From the NCBI GenBank assembly GCA_001586965.3, contig LUCW03002639.1, forward strand, positions 142,501-199,803: a stretch of DNA of 57,303 nt, in the 5' to 3' direction. Source of the stretch: Sphaeroforma sirkka (lineage: Eukaryota > Opisthokonta > Ichthyosporea > Ichthyophonida). Of the stretch, positions 19,798 through 48,035 are shown in pieces. Under the pieces are notes generated by a model. That model was not told the DNA's origin. It did not search any database and saw only the letters and a list, made by a program, of their open reading frames with translations. A program made the translations under genes and the position numbers. Every line of letters starts with the position of its first letter. Position 1 is the stretch's first letter.

Positions 19798-21327
19798 CAG
19801 CCAGCGTTACGCAGAATCTGACTGACTTAGAGGAGCTCGAAAGTAGAGTTAAAATTATACATAATTTAACGCATCGAGCATATGAGCATACTTATGAAAT
19901 GGCTATTCGTGCAGGGCTTGATCACCCGGCGCTGAAAGAAACCATACGTGAAGTATACCGACGCTGTACTGATTGTGAAAAGAACCAGATCAAGCGATAC
20001 GGTTGGGCACCCTAAAAAAGTGTGACAGAAGACCAACCGATGCGCCGAGTCATAGTCGATTTGGTTAAACTCCCGCGATCCAAGCATACTGGCGATGCAT
20101 GTATCTGTCATTTCTTATGTGTGGCTTCGGGCTATAACTTGCTTTATGCAATACCGAACAAACGTCCACAAACAGTGGCAGAATTATGCTATCACGTCTT
20201 CAATGACTTCGGTTTCCCCGAGTACTATGTTCTGATAACGGTAGTGAGTTTTGTACCGACGTAATGGAGGCACTTATACTCGTATCAGGCATGACCCATA
20301 GGCGTGGTGTTCCTTACAAACCTCAAACGCAGGGTGCAAATGAGACACGTCATAGAGAACTTAAGAAACTCTTGCGTACCGCACTAGACGACGTTGAGGA
20401 TATGTGGCCTTATCATTTGAAATGGGTTCAGACTCAAATGAATAACTGCATGAATCCTCAAACTGGAACACTCCCGTTTCACTATTTCTTTGGCCGCTAT
20501 AGTGAATTACAAGCAACGTTTGATAAAACTGCGCCTGAGAAACACGCTACCCCGTGGCTACAAAAAAGATCGAGCATATGCAGAACGTTGTTTACCCCTG
20601 TTTACTCGAGCACAAAAATCGCGTCCTACTTAAAGCGTATGACCGATGGAATAACACTAAGAACATTGTTCAGTTCAAAGTCGGCGATTACGTTAACATT
20701 ATAAATCGAAACGCCAACGTTACCGAACTCTATTCTAAGACGATAGGACCTTTTGTTATTTCCTACCATGATGAGAAGAGTGATACTTACGAAGTGAATA
20801 ACATTGATGGTACTAGCGCAACCAATCTAGGCACTCACCGTATCCCTACCTCCGAACTCTCATTCGCTCGCTCATTTGATTCTGATGTACCAGTTATGGA
20901 GTCACAAGTCAAAGATATAATTGACAAAACATCCGAAGACGGTTACACTTACTACAAGACCCGTTTCATGGATGGGACAGTAGCTTGGCTAACCTCCGAT
21001 GCATTTCGTGAATCTCGCGACTTTCTTCGTATCTTTAATAAGAAATGGAATAAGCGTTTACATAAGAACACACGAGATAAACGAAAAGGGTTTCCTCAGG
21101 TGACTACAAACCCTGACGGATCTGAAATTCCCTATTTGCCACCTACTTCCTACGTGACTAAACTTTCTGATCTGCTTACCAACAGTGCAGAAAATTGTTC
21201 AAACTTACTTACTAATGAAGAACAGCCTTTGGCTATTACCTTACCAAATAATAAACGTAAGGCGCCTACATCGGAAATGGTTACTGGACCAAATACTAAA
21301 CGACATAGAGTACAACATGAGTCTTGA
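19798..21327 (+). pseudogene. Integrase, element B
   Basis: The zinc-binding domain has HNLTHRAYEHTYEMA and CTDCEKNQ. The core has VIVDLVKLPR (first Asp), SDNGSEFCTD (second Asp) and GANETRHRELKKLL (Glu). A C-terminal region with VGDYVNIINRNANVTELY and a basic tail (PNTKRHRVQ) follows. Frames change near 20015, where a stop sits before the core, near 20235 just before SDNGSEF, and near 20565. From 20554 to the stop at 21327 the frame is open. No chromodomain is evident, unlike element A. Confidence 0.87.
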
Positions 21328-21421
21328 ACTCGTACATATAGACCGTTTTACTTTGGTTTTCGCTTTACCAACTAGATCGTATCTTAACGTACGTTCGTAG
21401 TTCTAAAATCTACTGGGGCTA

Positions 21422-21633
21422 TGTAGAAATACGGCCTCCGGTCAGTCTAAAAAATATCAAGATCAATTGAGATAATACATTGGTTTTATATTTGTATTTT
21501 AAATAATTTAGTACAAGCTCTTTTTCCAATATTTCCAAAGTGTTCTAAATTCACTTTGATGGCTCCAATAGCCTGAGTATTTGGTATGACTCATCTACTT
21601 GGACCTATTTGAGACATTAGTAGATGTAGGATA
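21422..21633 (+). repeat. 3' LTR of element B
   Basis: It begins TGTAGAAATACGGCC about 95 bases after the integrase stop and ends at GTAGGATA. It matches the reverse complement of 10634-10842 with scattered substitutions and small indels. The base after it no longer matches. Confidence 0.87.
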
Positions 21634-21997
21634 TTATAAACTAAATTTTATAATCTCCGAACTACTACTTATAGATTTTGGTCCTCCCGCCAATCTCCAA
21701 AATCCAATAAGTCTTTTTTTCTTTTTTAACTTTTCTTCAGATGGAACTTTATTTATATCAGCTAATGTATTAACGTGACTTACGCTATTATGTCTATCTA
21801 CAAATTAGGCATGTGGTCATGAACACTTAGTACTTCTAGTGAAAATTATTCAATAAAGAACAGCTAGAGGTACGCCCTGTGTGATCGAGGATATTTAGGC
21901 TCTTAACAAGAGGCAGTCCCGATCATTCTTACACAAGCTACCACTGCTAAATCCTAACTGACTAAATTGTATTTTAGTTTAATATAGTTTGAAACCT

Positions 21998-22276
21998 AGT
22001 AATTTCCATCGAAGTTTACACTTTAATGACATTGCTGATCAGGATATTCAATCTGCAGCGGCACAGACATGCTACGATGTCTGGAGAATGGCACATATGA
22101 GTATCTGACCACAACCAATAGATATATCAGAGGAAAGCGAGCTTAGAGAGCTATTGCTAGAATATAGGAGATTAAAATTGTATAATGAGGCCAAAGCTGT
22201 GCGAGATAGAGGCTTGAAAATAGATACCATTCTACTGTTCAATCGAGAAGGAAATAAATTGCAGGGGAATCAATGA
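21998..22276 (+). pseudogene. Unidentified coding fragment with one stop
   Basis: An open frame of 93 codons is broken only by a TGA at 22106-22108. It has no ATG at its start and reads ...DIADQDIQSAAAQTCYD and, after the stop, SELRELLLEYRRLKLYNEAK and ILLFNREGNKLQ. The composition is protein-like: alternating charged and hydrophobic residues, probably helical. The family is not recognised. If the inversion is undone, this fragment lies downstream of the nuclease pseudogene and in the same direction, with only element B between them. It could therefore be that gene's C-terminal part; that is inference. Confidence 0.4.
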
Positions 22277-25200
22277 TGTTTCATAAACATTCGTATTTAT
22301 CCAAGCTTTAGAATTCTGTCAAAATACCATCTCCGTTTCCGAGTATATTCGCTCTATTCTTTGTACCATTTTGATTATCTCTCTTCTTCATTTCAGTATC
22401 ATGCTTTGTCATTGCAACTTGCCAGTTATGGCTTCATGGTTTTAGATTCACAAAGCCACGTACACACTGGGCATCTTTGTCCGCCAAAACTATCTCAGAT
22501 GCTGTTATATATCTTTTGTTTTGTGTCAAAGGCAGTATAAATCTCCAGCTCTTCCATAGATCGTTCAATATTGCACATCTCGCGCGCTACGTTGCGATCG
22601 GCAACAGTACGTTCTTCGCTCAAAGTCGATTTGGTTGTTCTGCTCCTGCAGTGGACTCCACTAATTTCAAACTCGTCTGCTGCTTTGGCCGATAATGGCT
22701 GATGATACAAACTGTCTCTAAAAAAGGTGTCAATGCGCGCGTGTCCGTCCGGTTTCTAGTATCACATAGCTGCTTCTGGTTGTTGAATCTTGTGGCGACG
22801 ATTCTTCTTCATCTTCAGTCTTCTTTGCTTCTGGCCGTGTCTTTTGGCTTAAAACCCAGACATCGCTTACCACACACTGCATCCCATAATTGTAACTCTC
22901 GCATTCTGCCCTTATAGTTAATTATTTTCAGTATTTGTCTCTATTTAGCTCAAAGCGTTTCTCCCCCAAGGTATTTCAAACATTTGCTGTCATTATCTCT
23001 AACCAGGTAGTGTGACACTGATACAAAATATTCAGCTATGTAACGATTATTGGAGTACTTATAGCGAAAACTGCGTAAAATCGGCTCTGGTTGATTTTTT
23101 ACTGTTACACGTATGCCTCAAAGTTCTATCGAGGTTACATACGGTATTGGGTCACTAAAAGTTTGAAACATATAGCTGAATATATCGTAGTCACTACATA
23201 GCGATTGCGCGCAACAGGGTATGTGCATCTATATCCACGAAAATCAGACCGGATCCTCTTTATCAAGAGTCTTGGATTTGACACTTTCCGTGATGTATGT
23301 TGATAAACTTTCCTATTAGAAAACGAACTGAGGGGGGTCCACTATTATTCTATTTCAGTTGCAGGTGCCACACTTCAAAAAACACATATACTTTTCGAGA
23401 ACACATGTACACTTAGATAGTAACTCTTTGATTACTATAAGTTTGAAACTAAAAGTACAATATAAGCTTGGTCTTGGAAGAGCTATAATATGTTTCCTAA
23501 CAGAATTCACATTTCTATTCTCCAATTTTTCTCTAATGCAGAGAATATTTTCTCACCTGTATATGTTCCTTTTGAATGTCCTACTCCAGAAATATGTGCT
23601 AAAGCTTGTAGGAACATAATTGTATCTGATAATGCTTCCAGCATTACAAGTTGAAAACTCACGCTGACCAATTTTCTCGTGTTTCTTACTGAATATATTG
23701 CTATAAATGTGGTTCAGAACTGGATTAGGTCCCGTTCATGTTTTACTCTACAACTGTTTGTTATTTTCAATGGTACGCAATGCGAAAAAATGATACAATG
23801 TATGTATGTGAGTTTTTTATATCCTTTTTCTCGTTTCGTAACTTACTAATCTATGTCTCGTGGTGGTCTATATTGCGTGTATTATATATATCACAATTTG
23901 TCACCTTTATCTCATTATGCGCCGTTGTCCGCGTAAGAGAGTTTTTCTCTTTAAATGTCATTTTCTGATATCGAGAACAAAATACACTTATAGGAACTGC
24001 TCTGTTTGTCGTGCTTACCACCTGTGGTCCGCACTGCTCGTTCATGTACATTCTTGATACGATTATACAGCGATTGGCAAAAAAGAGCGAACATACTTTC
24101 TTTACTGTACTCCGCGCTGGGGTTGGTTCTTCAAATGTGAGGGCTTGCTTCCAGTTTCTCTGTTGAGACCTGATGTATCTCTTGGTCATAGGCAGGGGTC
24201 GAACTTTGGATGAAATGGCGTTATCTGGTAATACTACAGTACATTAAGCAGAATATAGTAAGAGTCCGGAGCATAGAAGTAAGTACACATTTTCTCCTCT
24301 TAGTTTATGATAGTCGATTTCATAAATTTACTTCCAATCAAAAGTTAGTCCTGTCCTGAGATTTGGTCGTATCTAGCTTTAAGATTCCACCTCCAATCAT
24401 CTATGGGACATTAGAAAACTTATGGTAGATTTGAACTCCTGTGCTATCGATACGGCCGAGAATCAGATATCAGATTCAATATTTGAAAAATCGTCCAAAT
24501 CAAACATCAAAGGTCACCTAGATTCCCGTCTGTGACGTGCAATCAATTCCTGTACTACAATTCTCATTGTATTGATGAAACAGACATCATACCGATACAA
24601 TTTATCTTGTTTGGTTACACATGGACACCACCAGTTCATAGATTTAGAATAACCGCGCCGAATGTTTTTAACGCCTTCTAAATTCAAGTACGATTTAAAA
24701 TATTAATTGTGGGCAAGCAATGAATTATATAGCAATAGCAATCGTCGTCATAAGTATTTAATAGTATTCTCGGCAGCTGATCGAATACAATTATGCAAAT
24801 ATAGTGAAGTCTTCTGCGTTGCGAAGCGAACATTCTTCCATGTGCCTCAATTTTGAACTCCAAACAATTTTTTGCCATATCAGTGTTTTTTGGCGATCTT
24901 ATTTGCAATTCGTTCTCTGATGTATAATATTTATCACATTACATCCACAAGTCAGAAATGAAGCAAAATATTGAGCTGTAATGATAAATGATGATCAAAT
25001 GGCAGAAAGCAAACCCAGCAACCCAATCAAGGCAACCCAAGCAAGGCGACCCAATCAAGGCAACCTGATCATGGCAACCCAATCAAGGCAACCCAATCAA
25101 AGGCAACCCAATCAAGGCAACCCAATCGAGTTGCACACCGTAAATAAATTGTATATAAGTAGAATTCTGTTATTCTGAAAATAACTTCTTTGCTAATTGC

Positions 25201-26644
25201 GACTAATTTCAGCGTCAGTGATATTATATATATATATAGACGATTAAAGCTATCTATATTACACGTTTCATACAACAGATGAATATGTAATTGGCAAAAG
25301 CTCCATTTTTAATCAATAAATTGTTTAGTCAATGGCTTTTTTTATTAATTTATTGTTCATAGAAATTCTCATGCCGTCCGCATCAAAAAGAAATTGACAG
25401 GCGTTGTGCCCTACGGAGAAGGAAGTCCATCCCACTCGTTCAAGGTGCGATCATTTTCTATTAACTAATCTATACATGTCAAATTGATATCGTTCATTTA
25501 TTGTTTGAATTTAGTATATCGCGAATCAACTCGTTGATGTTTCGCACACACTTTCATATTCGGCATGAGAGCCGATCAGCGCATTTCGTCTGCAACAAGA
25601 TTTATACTCAATTAGAAGATTTTGACAAAAAATCAGTAATGAAGAATTTTTGTGGCAGCATTCATCGAGCTTCAAGACAACAAATAGTGCTCACACGACC
25701 GATAATATTTGTTTACTCTAGTTGTGTGTTCATATTACCATATACGTGTATACATGATATAAATAGCCTCGAAGAATACGAATATGCGCATTCTTGTGCT
25801 GTTTTGTCGCCAGGCACACGCATGTACATGTACGATCTTTTGTGGGACATATTCGGATTGAAAATTGAATGAGCCAGTCCCAAGCCTCAATAGTTTAGAT
25901 AAACCCGCTTGAGTATCGCGGTATCACAGACTACGCCCAAACCGGATACGATAGATGTTGCGAGAATTGGCATAGAAACTAAATAACAGAAAACAGTCAA
26001 CTCAGCACTATTCTCAGAGTAGTGAGCAGAACACTTACTCTGCTTCCGGGGCATCCATAACGGCTTTGATGTGCGTCAGCTCCACCGTAACATCCACATC
26101 AAGAACATTCAGGACATTGGTAAGGTATTCTAGCATTGTAAAGATTGGTGACGATAGTGCAATTCAGTGTATGCCTTTCGTTAATATTTGTACTTCAAGT
26201 TTTACTTCAAACCACAGAGACCACGAGTGTATAAATGGCGACGTAAATCTCGACATTGACATTCCCAAAGGACTTTCACGAACCGCCAGTTTCATATGTG
26301 ATAGCTATACGAATAGAGTGTGCATAGAACATTCTTTGTGAAGTCCGTCATGAGCTTTCCGCGCGCGACGGTATGATATGAATATTTTTAATTACGGGAG
26401 CCTTTTATAGTAAGCTCTGCCCAAAGCAAATGCCCCCGTCAAATGGTTCGGTGTAATGTGGTGGGTTGCGCTAAGGCTGATGGATAAATGCAATATAGCC
26501 TTTAACTTTTACAATGCACTCAGTGCATTATAAAATAAAAATGATTAGTGATTTAGCGACGTGGCATAAGTGAAGCCCCAGCATGTGAGAGTACCCACGT
26601 ATTCTAGTGTGGGACTGTTTGTACCTTGAGACATCTGCTGTGCT
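22277..26644. other. Long stretch without recognised gene
   Basis: Several open frames of 60-120 codons occur (for example 22495-22710 minus, rich in Glu/Arg, and 25501-25872 plus), but none matches a family I know and none is supported by clear splice pairing. The region is AT-rich, without LTRs or transposase motifs that I can see. It contains the minisatellite at 25019-25131. It ends at the 3' end of COG7. Confidence 0.45.
25019..25131. repeat. 14-bp minisatellite
   Basis: About eight units of ggcaacccaatcaa stand in tandem, with variants such as ggcgacccaatcaa and ggcaacctgatcat and one unit with an extra A. Confidence 0.9.
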
Positions 26645-42276
<15,632 letters not shown>

Positions 42277-42697
42277 TGATACAATATATATCAAATGTGT
42301 AGCCGCCTGCCTTTTACCACTCAATTCGATACCATACCATGACGGCGTGATCGACGAAGAGAAGACAGCCCCTGTTCTTTTTGGACAACTTGATGATAGA
42401 GCGAGTCACCTGATTATATTTGTATTTTTAGCCACATGTAGTCTGCAGATCATCTCCGAACTGATACGAGATGACGTAGAGTATATAGGGGATGTTCGTT
42501 CACATGCGTACAATGAGTGGCGTGTCAAGTTAATAGACTATTTAAAACAAGTTACATTGTGTTTAACCGATACTATTGAGGTTGGATACACCTCTCCCTT
42601 GGATACGCCTCCGTATGAAAGTATTATGTTTACAGAAGCTGAAAATCTTTTTGGAAAAAGGCGTCGATTAGAAAAAAGTAGAGTCATCACTATATGA
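42277..42697 (+). CDS. Hypothetical open frame, possible exon
   Basis: The frame is open from just after a TAA to a TGA at 42695-42697. There is no ATG near its start (the reading from 42347 would begin with GTG), so it is more like a terminal exon than a complete gene. The translation has a hydrophobic helix ([16 protein letters not shown]) and a polar end with [15 protein letters not shown] and KRRRLEKSR. The composition looks coding. I do not recognise a family. It sits 370 bases upstream of MRTO4 on the same strand. Confidence 0.3.
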
Positions 42698-43066
42698 CAC
42701 TTATAAAAACGACAAGGGTCCTGTGCGTTGATCAGCAATGTGCATGTAGTAAATTGGTATCATCGAAAAGCACTCACAGAAACTAGCCGCAAGTAAAAAT
42801 AGTGAATATGGTATTTACGACATGTTTTATTATGGACAGGCATTGCAAAACGAGGGTTACAAACCCTACAATATTGCTATGGCTGCGTTGTAGTCTGTGG
42901 GGTGTTGCCAGAATACACGTGCACCAAATCCATCATCGGAAATTTATGTGTGGTTGAGATTATCATATATCAGTAATATTATCGATATATTGCATAATGT
43001 ACTTGCTTCGACGCCATATATCACCTATCGTATACACTTACTGAATAGAAATATACATCTATAATC

Positions 43067-46000
43067 ATGCCCAAGTCAAAGAGAAATAGAATCGTGACTG
43101 TATCGGCGACCAAGTCCAAGGGCATCGAGCTTAAATCTGATCTGGTGAAGCAGATTAAGGAGAGTGTAGATGAGTATAGCAATCTGTTCGTATTTACTGT
43201 ACAGAATATGCGCAATGCCAAGCTTAAGGATGTACGCAACGAATGGAGCCACAGTCGGTTCTATTTCGGTCGTAACAAGATCATGGCAAAGGCCATCGGA
43301 GACACCGTAGAGACCGAAGTAGCTGAAAATATCCACAAGGTATACTGATTTTCTAAATCTTGCAGTACAGATAATATTCTTGGTCTTTCCACTGCGAATC
43401 TCCTCTATAAATCAATTTTTCTTGTCTCGTTTTCTTCTGAAACTCCAGTTTACGAACCACGATGACATGCGCCTCGTTTTCGTGTGTTACGTAAGAGTAG
43501 CTACACAATGTCATACTGCGATATACCGTTCCGACTTCCAACCTATCGTGTGCCTCACATTTGTAAATAAGGAATCTGTTTACCTTCCTATACTTTGGTG
43601 TATCTGAATACTTTTTCAAATATGTGAAAAAGAGTGCTGTATGGTGTTGGATCGAGTTACTGTCGTGCCTTCGAGCTAGATTTCCTCTGTATTCATTTTA
43701 TTCTCTGTGTGGGGTGCGTAAGTTTGAGACAATGGTGTTAATTATTTGTCGTATCGTTGCTGCATCAGGTATCCAAACAGATTGTTGGAGATGTAGGACT
43801 TCTTTTCACAAACAAAACACTAGAAGAGGTGACTGAGTGGTTCGACCAATATGCGCAGTCTGACTACGCCCGTGCCGGCTGTGTGGCAGACAGAGAATTT
43901 GTTATCAAGGCTGGAGACCTATCACAATTCCCACATAACATGGAGGTGAGTTTAACTGAATGCAGAAGTAGTTTATTATCTGTGTACCTGTGAGGCTGTC
44001 GTTACTATGCTGACCTGTCACTTGTTATTCTACATGTGTACACACCCACCTGAATCAATCAGATCTCATCATCGACTATATTGACACCGGAAGCACTCCA
44101 TGTTTCTATGGTTCATATACGGATTTGCTAGGTATATTATAGAAGTTGTGGGGTATATGCAATTACCACATAAAAATTTGCATTTTCTCTTATTTTTTTG
44201 TATTCTGTGCCCATATAGCCGAAAGGTAAACAGTTGTCCGAATTCGATGTGTGTGTATATATATAAAGTACACCTCAAGCAAGCGCACAATGAATTTGCA
44301 CGCTGGCACAACAATTATGTAGGTTAGCTATGACCAGCAGGTCAGCTCAATAATACAAACCATCTGTCCATATAGAATCTCTATCTATCCGCCATGCGTG
44401 AGTGTACCCCTTCATATATCCATAAACATGTTCATGTTGTCTTAGTATGCTATAATCTTCGCGATATGATGTCGTATGTTGAGTCTTTGCGCTTTAATTA
44501 CATGTGCCAATGAAGCTCAGAATTATAATGCTACTATCTTGGATATGGGGCTGATGTAATTATGACGTCAATTCAGTAGCACTTGATTGATAATGACTGT
44601 ATATACACAAACAAGATTCTAAATATGGTGAAATGCATGCAATTGAGTAAATACTTTGGTTTTGTGCGATGTGACCTTCCCTACTATTGTACTGGTAATA
44701 CTCCTGGAATTGTGTGCCTAACACTAGTCTTTAGGTGTTGTATAGTACGGGAATCATCATATGCTTATTTTGAATACCCTTCTAATGCTATCTTGCATCG
44801 TTCAATATTCTTCTACATACTACATAATGTTGTGCAGTGGACCCCCTAGCGAGGCGTTCTGCCACTTTATAAGGGTGCAATGTGTAATGCACGGTGGTTC
44901 TACGTAGTAGCACAACTATATATAGACCCAATTTTTACTTATGGTCCAATTTGTAGTGTTCTCACAATGTATACACTGTATGTCATCCGGCTGCATGATT
45001 GTTTTTCGAAGACAGATAGCAAGTAAAAATGATACAAGTCCCATCTTGCCTTCTTGCTTATCACCCTGCCCCTACTTCTGTCATCGCATACATCACAGCC
45101 CCAACTTCGATCGCTGGGACTAAAGACGAGCATGAAGAAGGGCGTGGTCACTTTGGACGAGGACTACGTTGTGTGCAAAGTTGGACAGACATTGAGCCCC
45201 GAGCAATGCCGCCTACTGGTATGTAATGGATAAAACCCTGCGCAAAGTGCTATCGAGCATCTGTCATCAAAACATGAGTGGATATCTCAGGGGGAAAGGA
45301 AGGTTGATTGTTGCAACCAATATTTTATATACGCACTAAATTATTCAGAATATATACATATATTTGTTTATTTATATACGTTTATGTATACATGTTTATA
45401 TTTACATTTTTTTTATCGGTATATTTGTATATGTGTACGTGTATATATGTAAAATATTTTAGCATATTTATATATATATATGTGTGTGTGTGTGTGTTTG
45501 CATATCTACATACACATGTAAATATCTAATGCACATAACATAATTGTACATTTTGACCTCGCAGGGGTTGTGCTTGTACGTCGTTGGGCAATATTAGTGT
45601 ATGTGCTAGTTTGTCATACATACATTTCTTTTAGAGAGTGCATATATGTATTGCACCGAACAGGCTTTTTTACAATACTGCCGCTTCAACAAGTATGCTC
45701 TCTATGTACATGTGAGAGATGTAGAGTGCATGTTTCACTCGCGAGAATCACATTCGTATCACAGATCTCGATATGTGTCCTGGTGTGCGTATTACAAGTG
45801 CGTGAATTACTAGATGATCTATATATGAATATTTACGCCGGCCCGTGCAATTGTTTTCCATCTTTATTATTTGATTGTAAACTTCGACTATTCGTTGTAC
45901 TATATTAAGGATTGTTTTGCATATGTATATAGATGTAATCCTTCTCATGTTCTATATATATGCTTTTACCGCACCCGCCTGGAGCATTATCATACGTTCT

Positions 46001-46191
46001 AGACTGCAGCATTTAGTTTTTTGGTATGATTAATGCAAGCATATCATGGACGCCTTTCAATACTGATTCACTTCTCCCTGTTTCTACAGAAATTATTCGC
46101 CGTGGAGATGGTACAGTTTCAAATAACGCTCAAGTGTCACTGGAACCGGAGGGCAAATTTGCCCTGTTGGATTCCGTCCAGTAGAGTATAA
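43067..46191 (+). CDS. MRTO4: mRNA turnover protein 4 homolog, ribosome assembly factor
   Basis: Mrt4/MRTO4 is a nucleolar paralogue of ribosomal stalk protein P0 that occupies its rRNA site on pre-60S particles. Exons are 43067-43339, 43769-43945, 45099-45218 and 46090-46191; all introns are phase 0 and GT-AG. The start MPKSKRN is the family N-terminus. Other blocks are VQNMRNAKLKDVRNEW, GRNKIMAKAIG, GDVGLLFTNKTLEEV, SDYARAG and LSPEQCRLLKLF. The reading gives 224 residues, close to the family's usual 220-240. The last 16 residues (after KCHWN) look unlike the family. Shifting one base near 46147-46150 gives PEGKFALLDSVQ and a TAG at 46182-46184, which fits better, so a one-base loss is likely there. 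The stop as read is TAA 46189-46191. Confidence 0.93.
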
Positions 46192-48035
46192 ATTATAAAA
46201 AAAATGTATATAATTAGAATAAAATGACCTTAGATAGCTTGATAGTAGTCTCCAACAACCGTGTTTCCACTCATGTGTGACCGCGTGACTGCATATTTGC
46301 CCCACTGGATTCTGGCCTGTATTGGATACAACGGACATGATATGTATAGAAGATGATTGACCCTAGGTAGCATTAGGATATCACACCAAGCACTCCACGC
46401 CTGCATAGCAATGTTACTTTTAATGATATTATTCCAACATGAATGACAGGACAACTTTCACAATAAAACATGAAGCAGGAATGGGCTTTTACTGAAATTG
46501 GTAGTAAGAACATCATCGACTATGAGAGAGAAACAGTGAAACATGGCAATATCTTGAAAGTGCGAAAAAACCATAGCCTTCTTAAATGCAAGAAAAAACC
46601 CTCTATTTTCAATAAGAACTGGCAAGATTTGTAGTCATATTAGTGCTACATACACTGTGACCGGTAGTGAATGTCTCTATGGACACTGTCGAGAGTGACG
46701 GGTGTCGGCTTTATAGTGAGCTTTAGAGCTGAGAGTCGAACTACGACATAAGTGTCTAGTGTCGACTTTATAGTGAGCTTTAGTGCCGACTGTCGACTTA
46801 TAGCAAGTTAGTGACGAGTGTCGACTTTATAGTGAGCTTTAGTGCCGAGTGTCGAGCTACGACATAGAAAGCATGTCCATAACCTCTTTTTATTTTATTT
46901 TTAATGTATTGTACTATTTTTAATAGAAGACTATTTAATATGCATATGTAGCCTTCTATAGTTGTATGAAGAAAGCTATGGAATATCTCTCTCCAGTTTC
47001 GTTTCGCTTTAGTTGAACGTTTACGCTTGAAATGCATCACCGGCGGTTTCAACGCGTGAGCACTGAGCAGTTTCTTTCGTATAAATAAATACAACATGAC
47101 CGTCTCTCTCCTCTATCCATTTGTTTTAATTTGTGATGATACGTTGATTACGTTCAACGAATACTGAAAAAGGCTGAAAACTGCAAACTGAAACGGGTGG
47201 CTCCTGCAGACGGCTGTCGTGCCTGACTCGGTGGAGTCGGTGCCTCAGTCCTGAATCCTCAGACCTGCCCTCATATCTCAGTCCTCAGACCTCAGTCCTC
47301 CCTCCTCCCTCCTCAGCCTCCTTCTTGCACTCTTTTTTAGCTATAGACTTTACTCTTTACAGTGCATATTTACATTTTAGTTTTTACCTCGGCTATGGTG
47401 CAGTAGTTCTCTGGTAGCTCTCTCCTACTACTAGTAGAGTAGAGTACACAGTCTCTGGACTAGTCACTCAGAGAGTCAGAGTCGTCTCCTCTGAGCCGGG
47501 CAGCCGGTTTCTGGAGTCCAGCCAGGGGACCAGGACAGGGACTCGAGTCCAGATTCCAGATACCAGATACCAGACACACTCACGCGGACACACACACACA
47601 GAAGAAGAAAAGAGAGAGAGAGAGACGAGTCTCGTGGAGTAAATAAAATATATGTAAATCTGTGTAGAAAAGCAAAAAAGGTTGCTTCCAGCTATATTTT
47701 ACTCTCACGGGTTCAACAATAAAAATGTTTTTATTGCAACCTACTATTGTCTGTTTTGGCTTCTTCCTCTACTCTTACGTAGACAATTGACTGAAAGAAT
47801 AGCAACATGTAAATTTGAACAAAGTATATTTGTCGCATACTACGTTGTGTCATATTGTCAACCTGCTAGGCTGACACCTTGCCCAGTGCCCAATGGTGAA
47901 ACGTCAGCCGGTCGTGTGAGACTGAAAATTTTGCTGTTTACACATTCAAATGAAACTAATAATTCCATATAACACTATGCGAACCGTCAGTTGCCAAAAC
48001 ACACATCAGCGTAACCCCCTACAAAATCTACAATA
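46192..48035. other. Spacer between MRTO4 and PHGDH
   Basis: Three units of a 57-60 bp tandem repeat lie at 46697-46868 (core ctttatagtgagctttagtgc with gtcga words). Positions 47225-47340 are pyrimidine-rich (cctcagtcctc repeats) and 47570-47640 are CA- then GA-rich. The latter two could belong to the PHGDH promoter or 5' leader. I see no gene; minus-strand frames such as 46798-47097 match nothing known. Confidence 0.55.

Larger units (their letters stand above)
19798..21633 (+). mobile_element. Ty3/gypsy-type element B, 3' half
   Basis: This holds the integrase and 3' LTR only. It begins abruptly at the LTR of element A. Its LTR is nearly identical to the one at 10634-10842, which is in the opposite orientation and begins the gag-to-RNase H half. 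The two halves complement each other without overlap or duplication of domains, so they are parts of one element separated by rearrangement rather than two truncated copies. Confidence 0.87.

Noticed and set aside
5871-21633. Two independent truncated B elements instead of one split element
   Set aside because: The halves do not overlap, their LTRs match, both stop exactly at element A junctions and the frame is continuous across the join; two independent truncations would need several coincidences.
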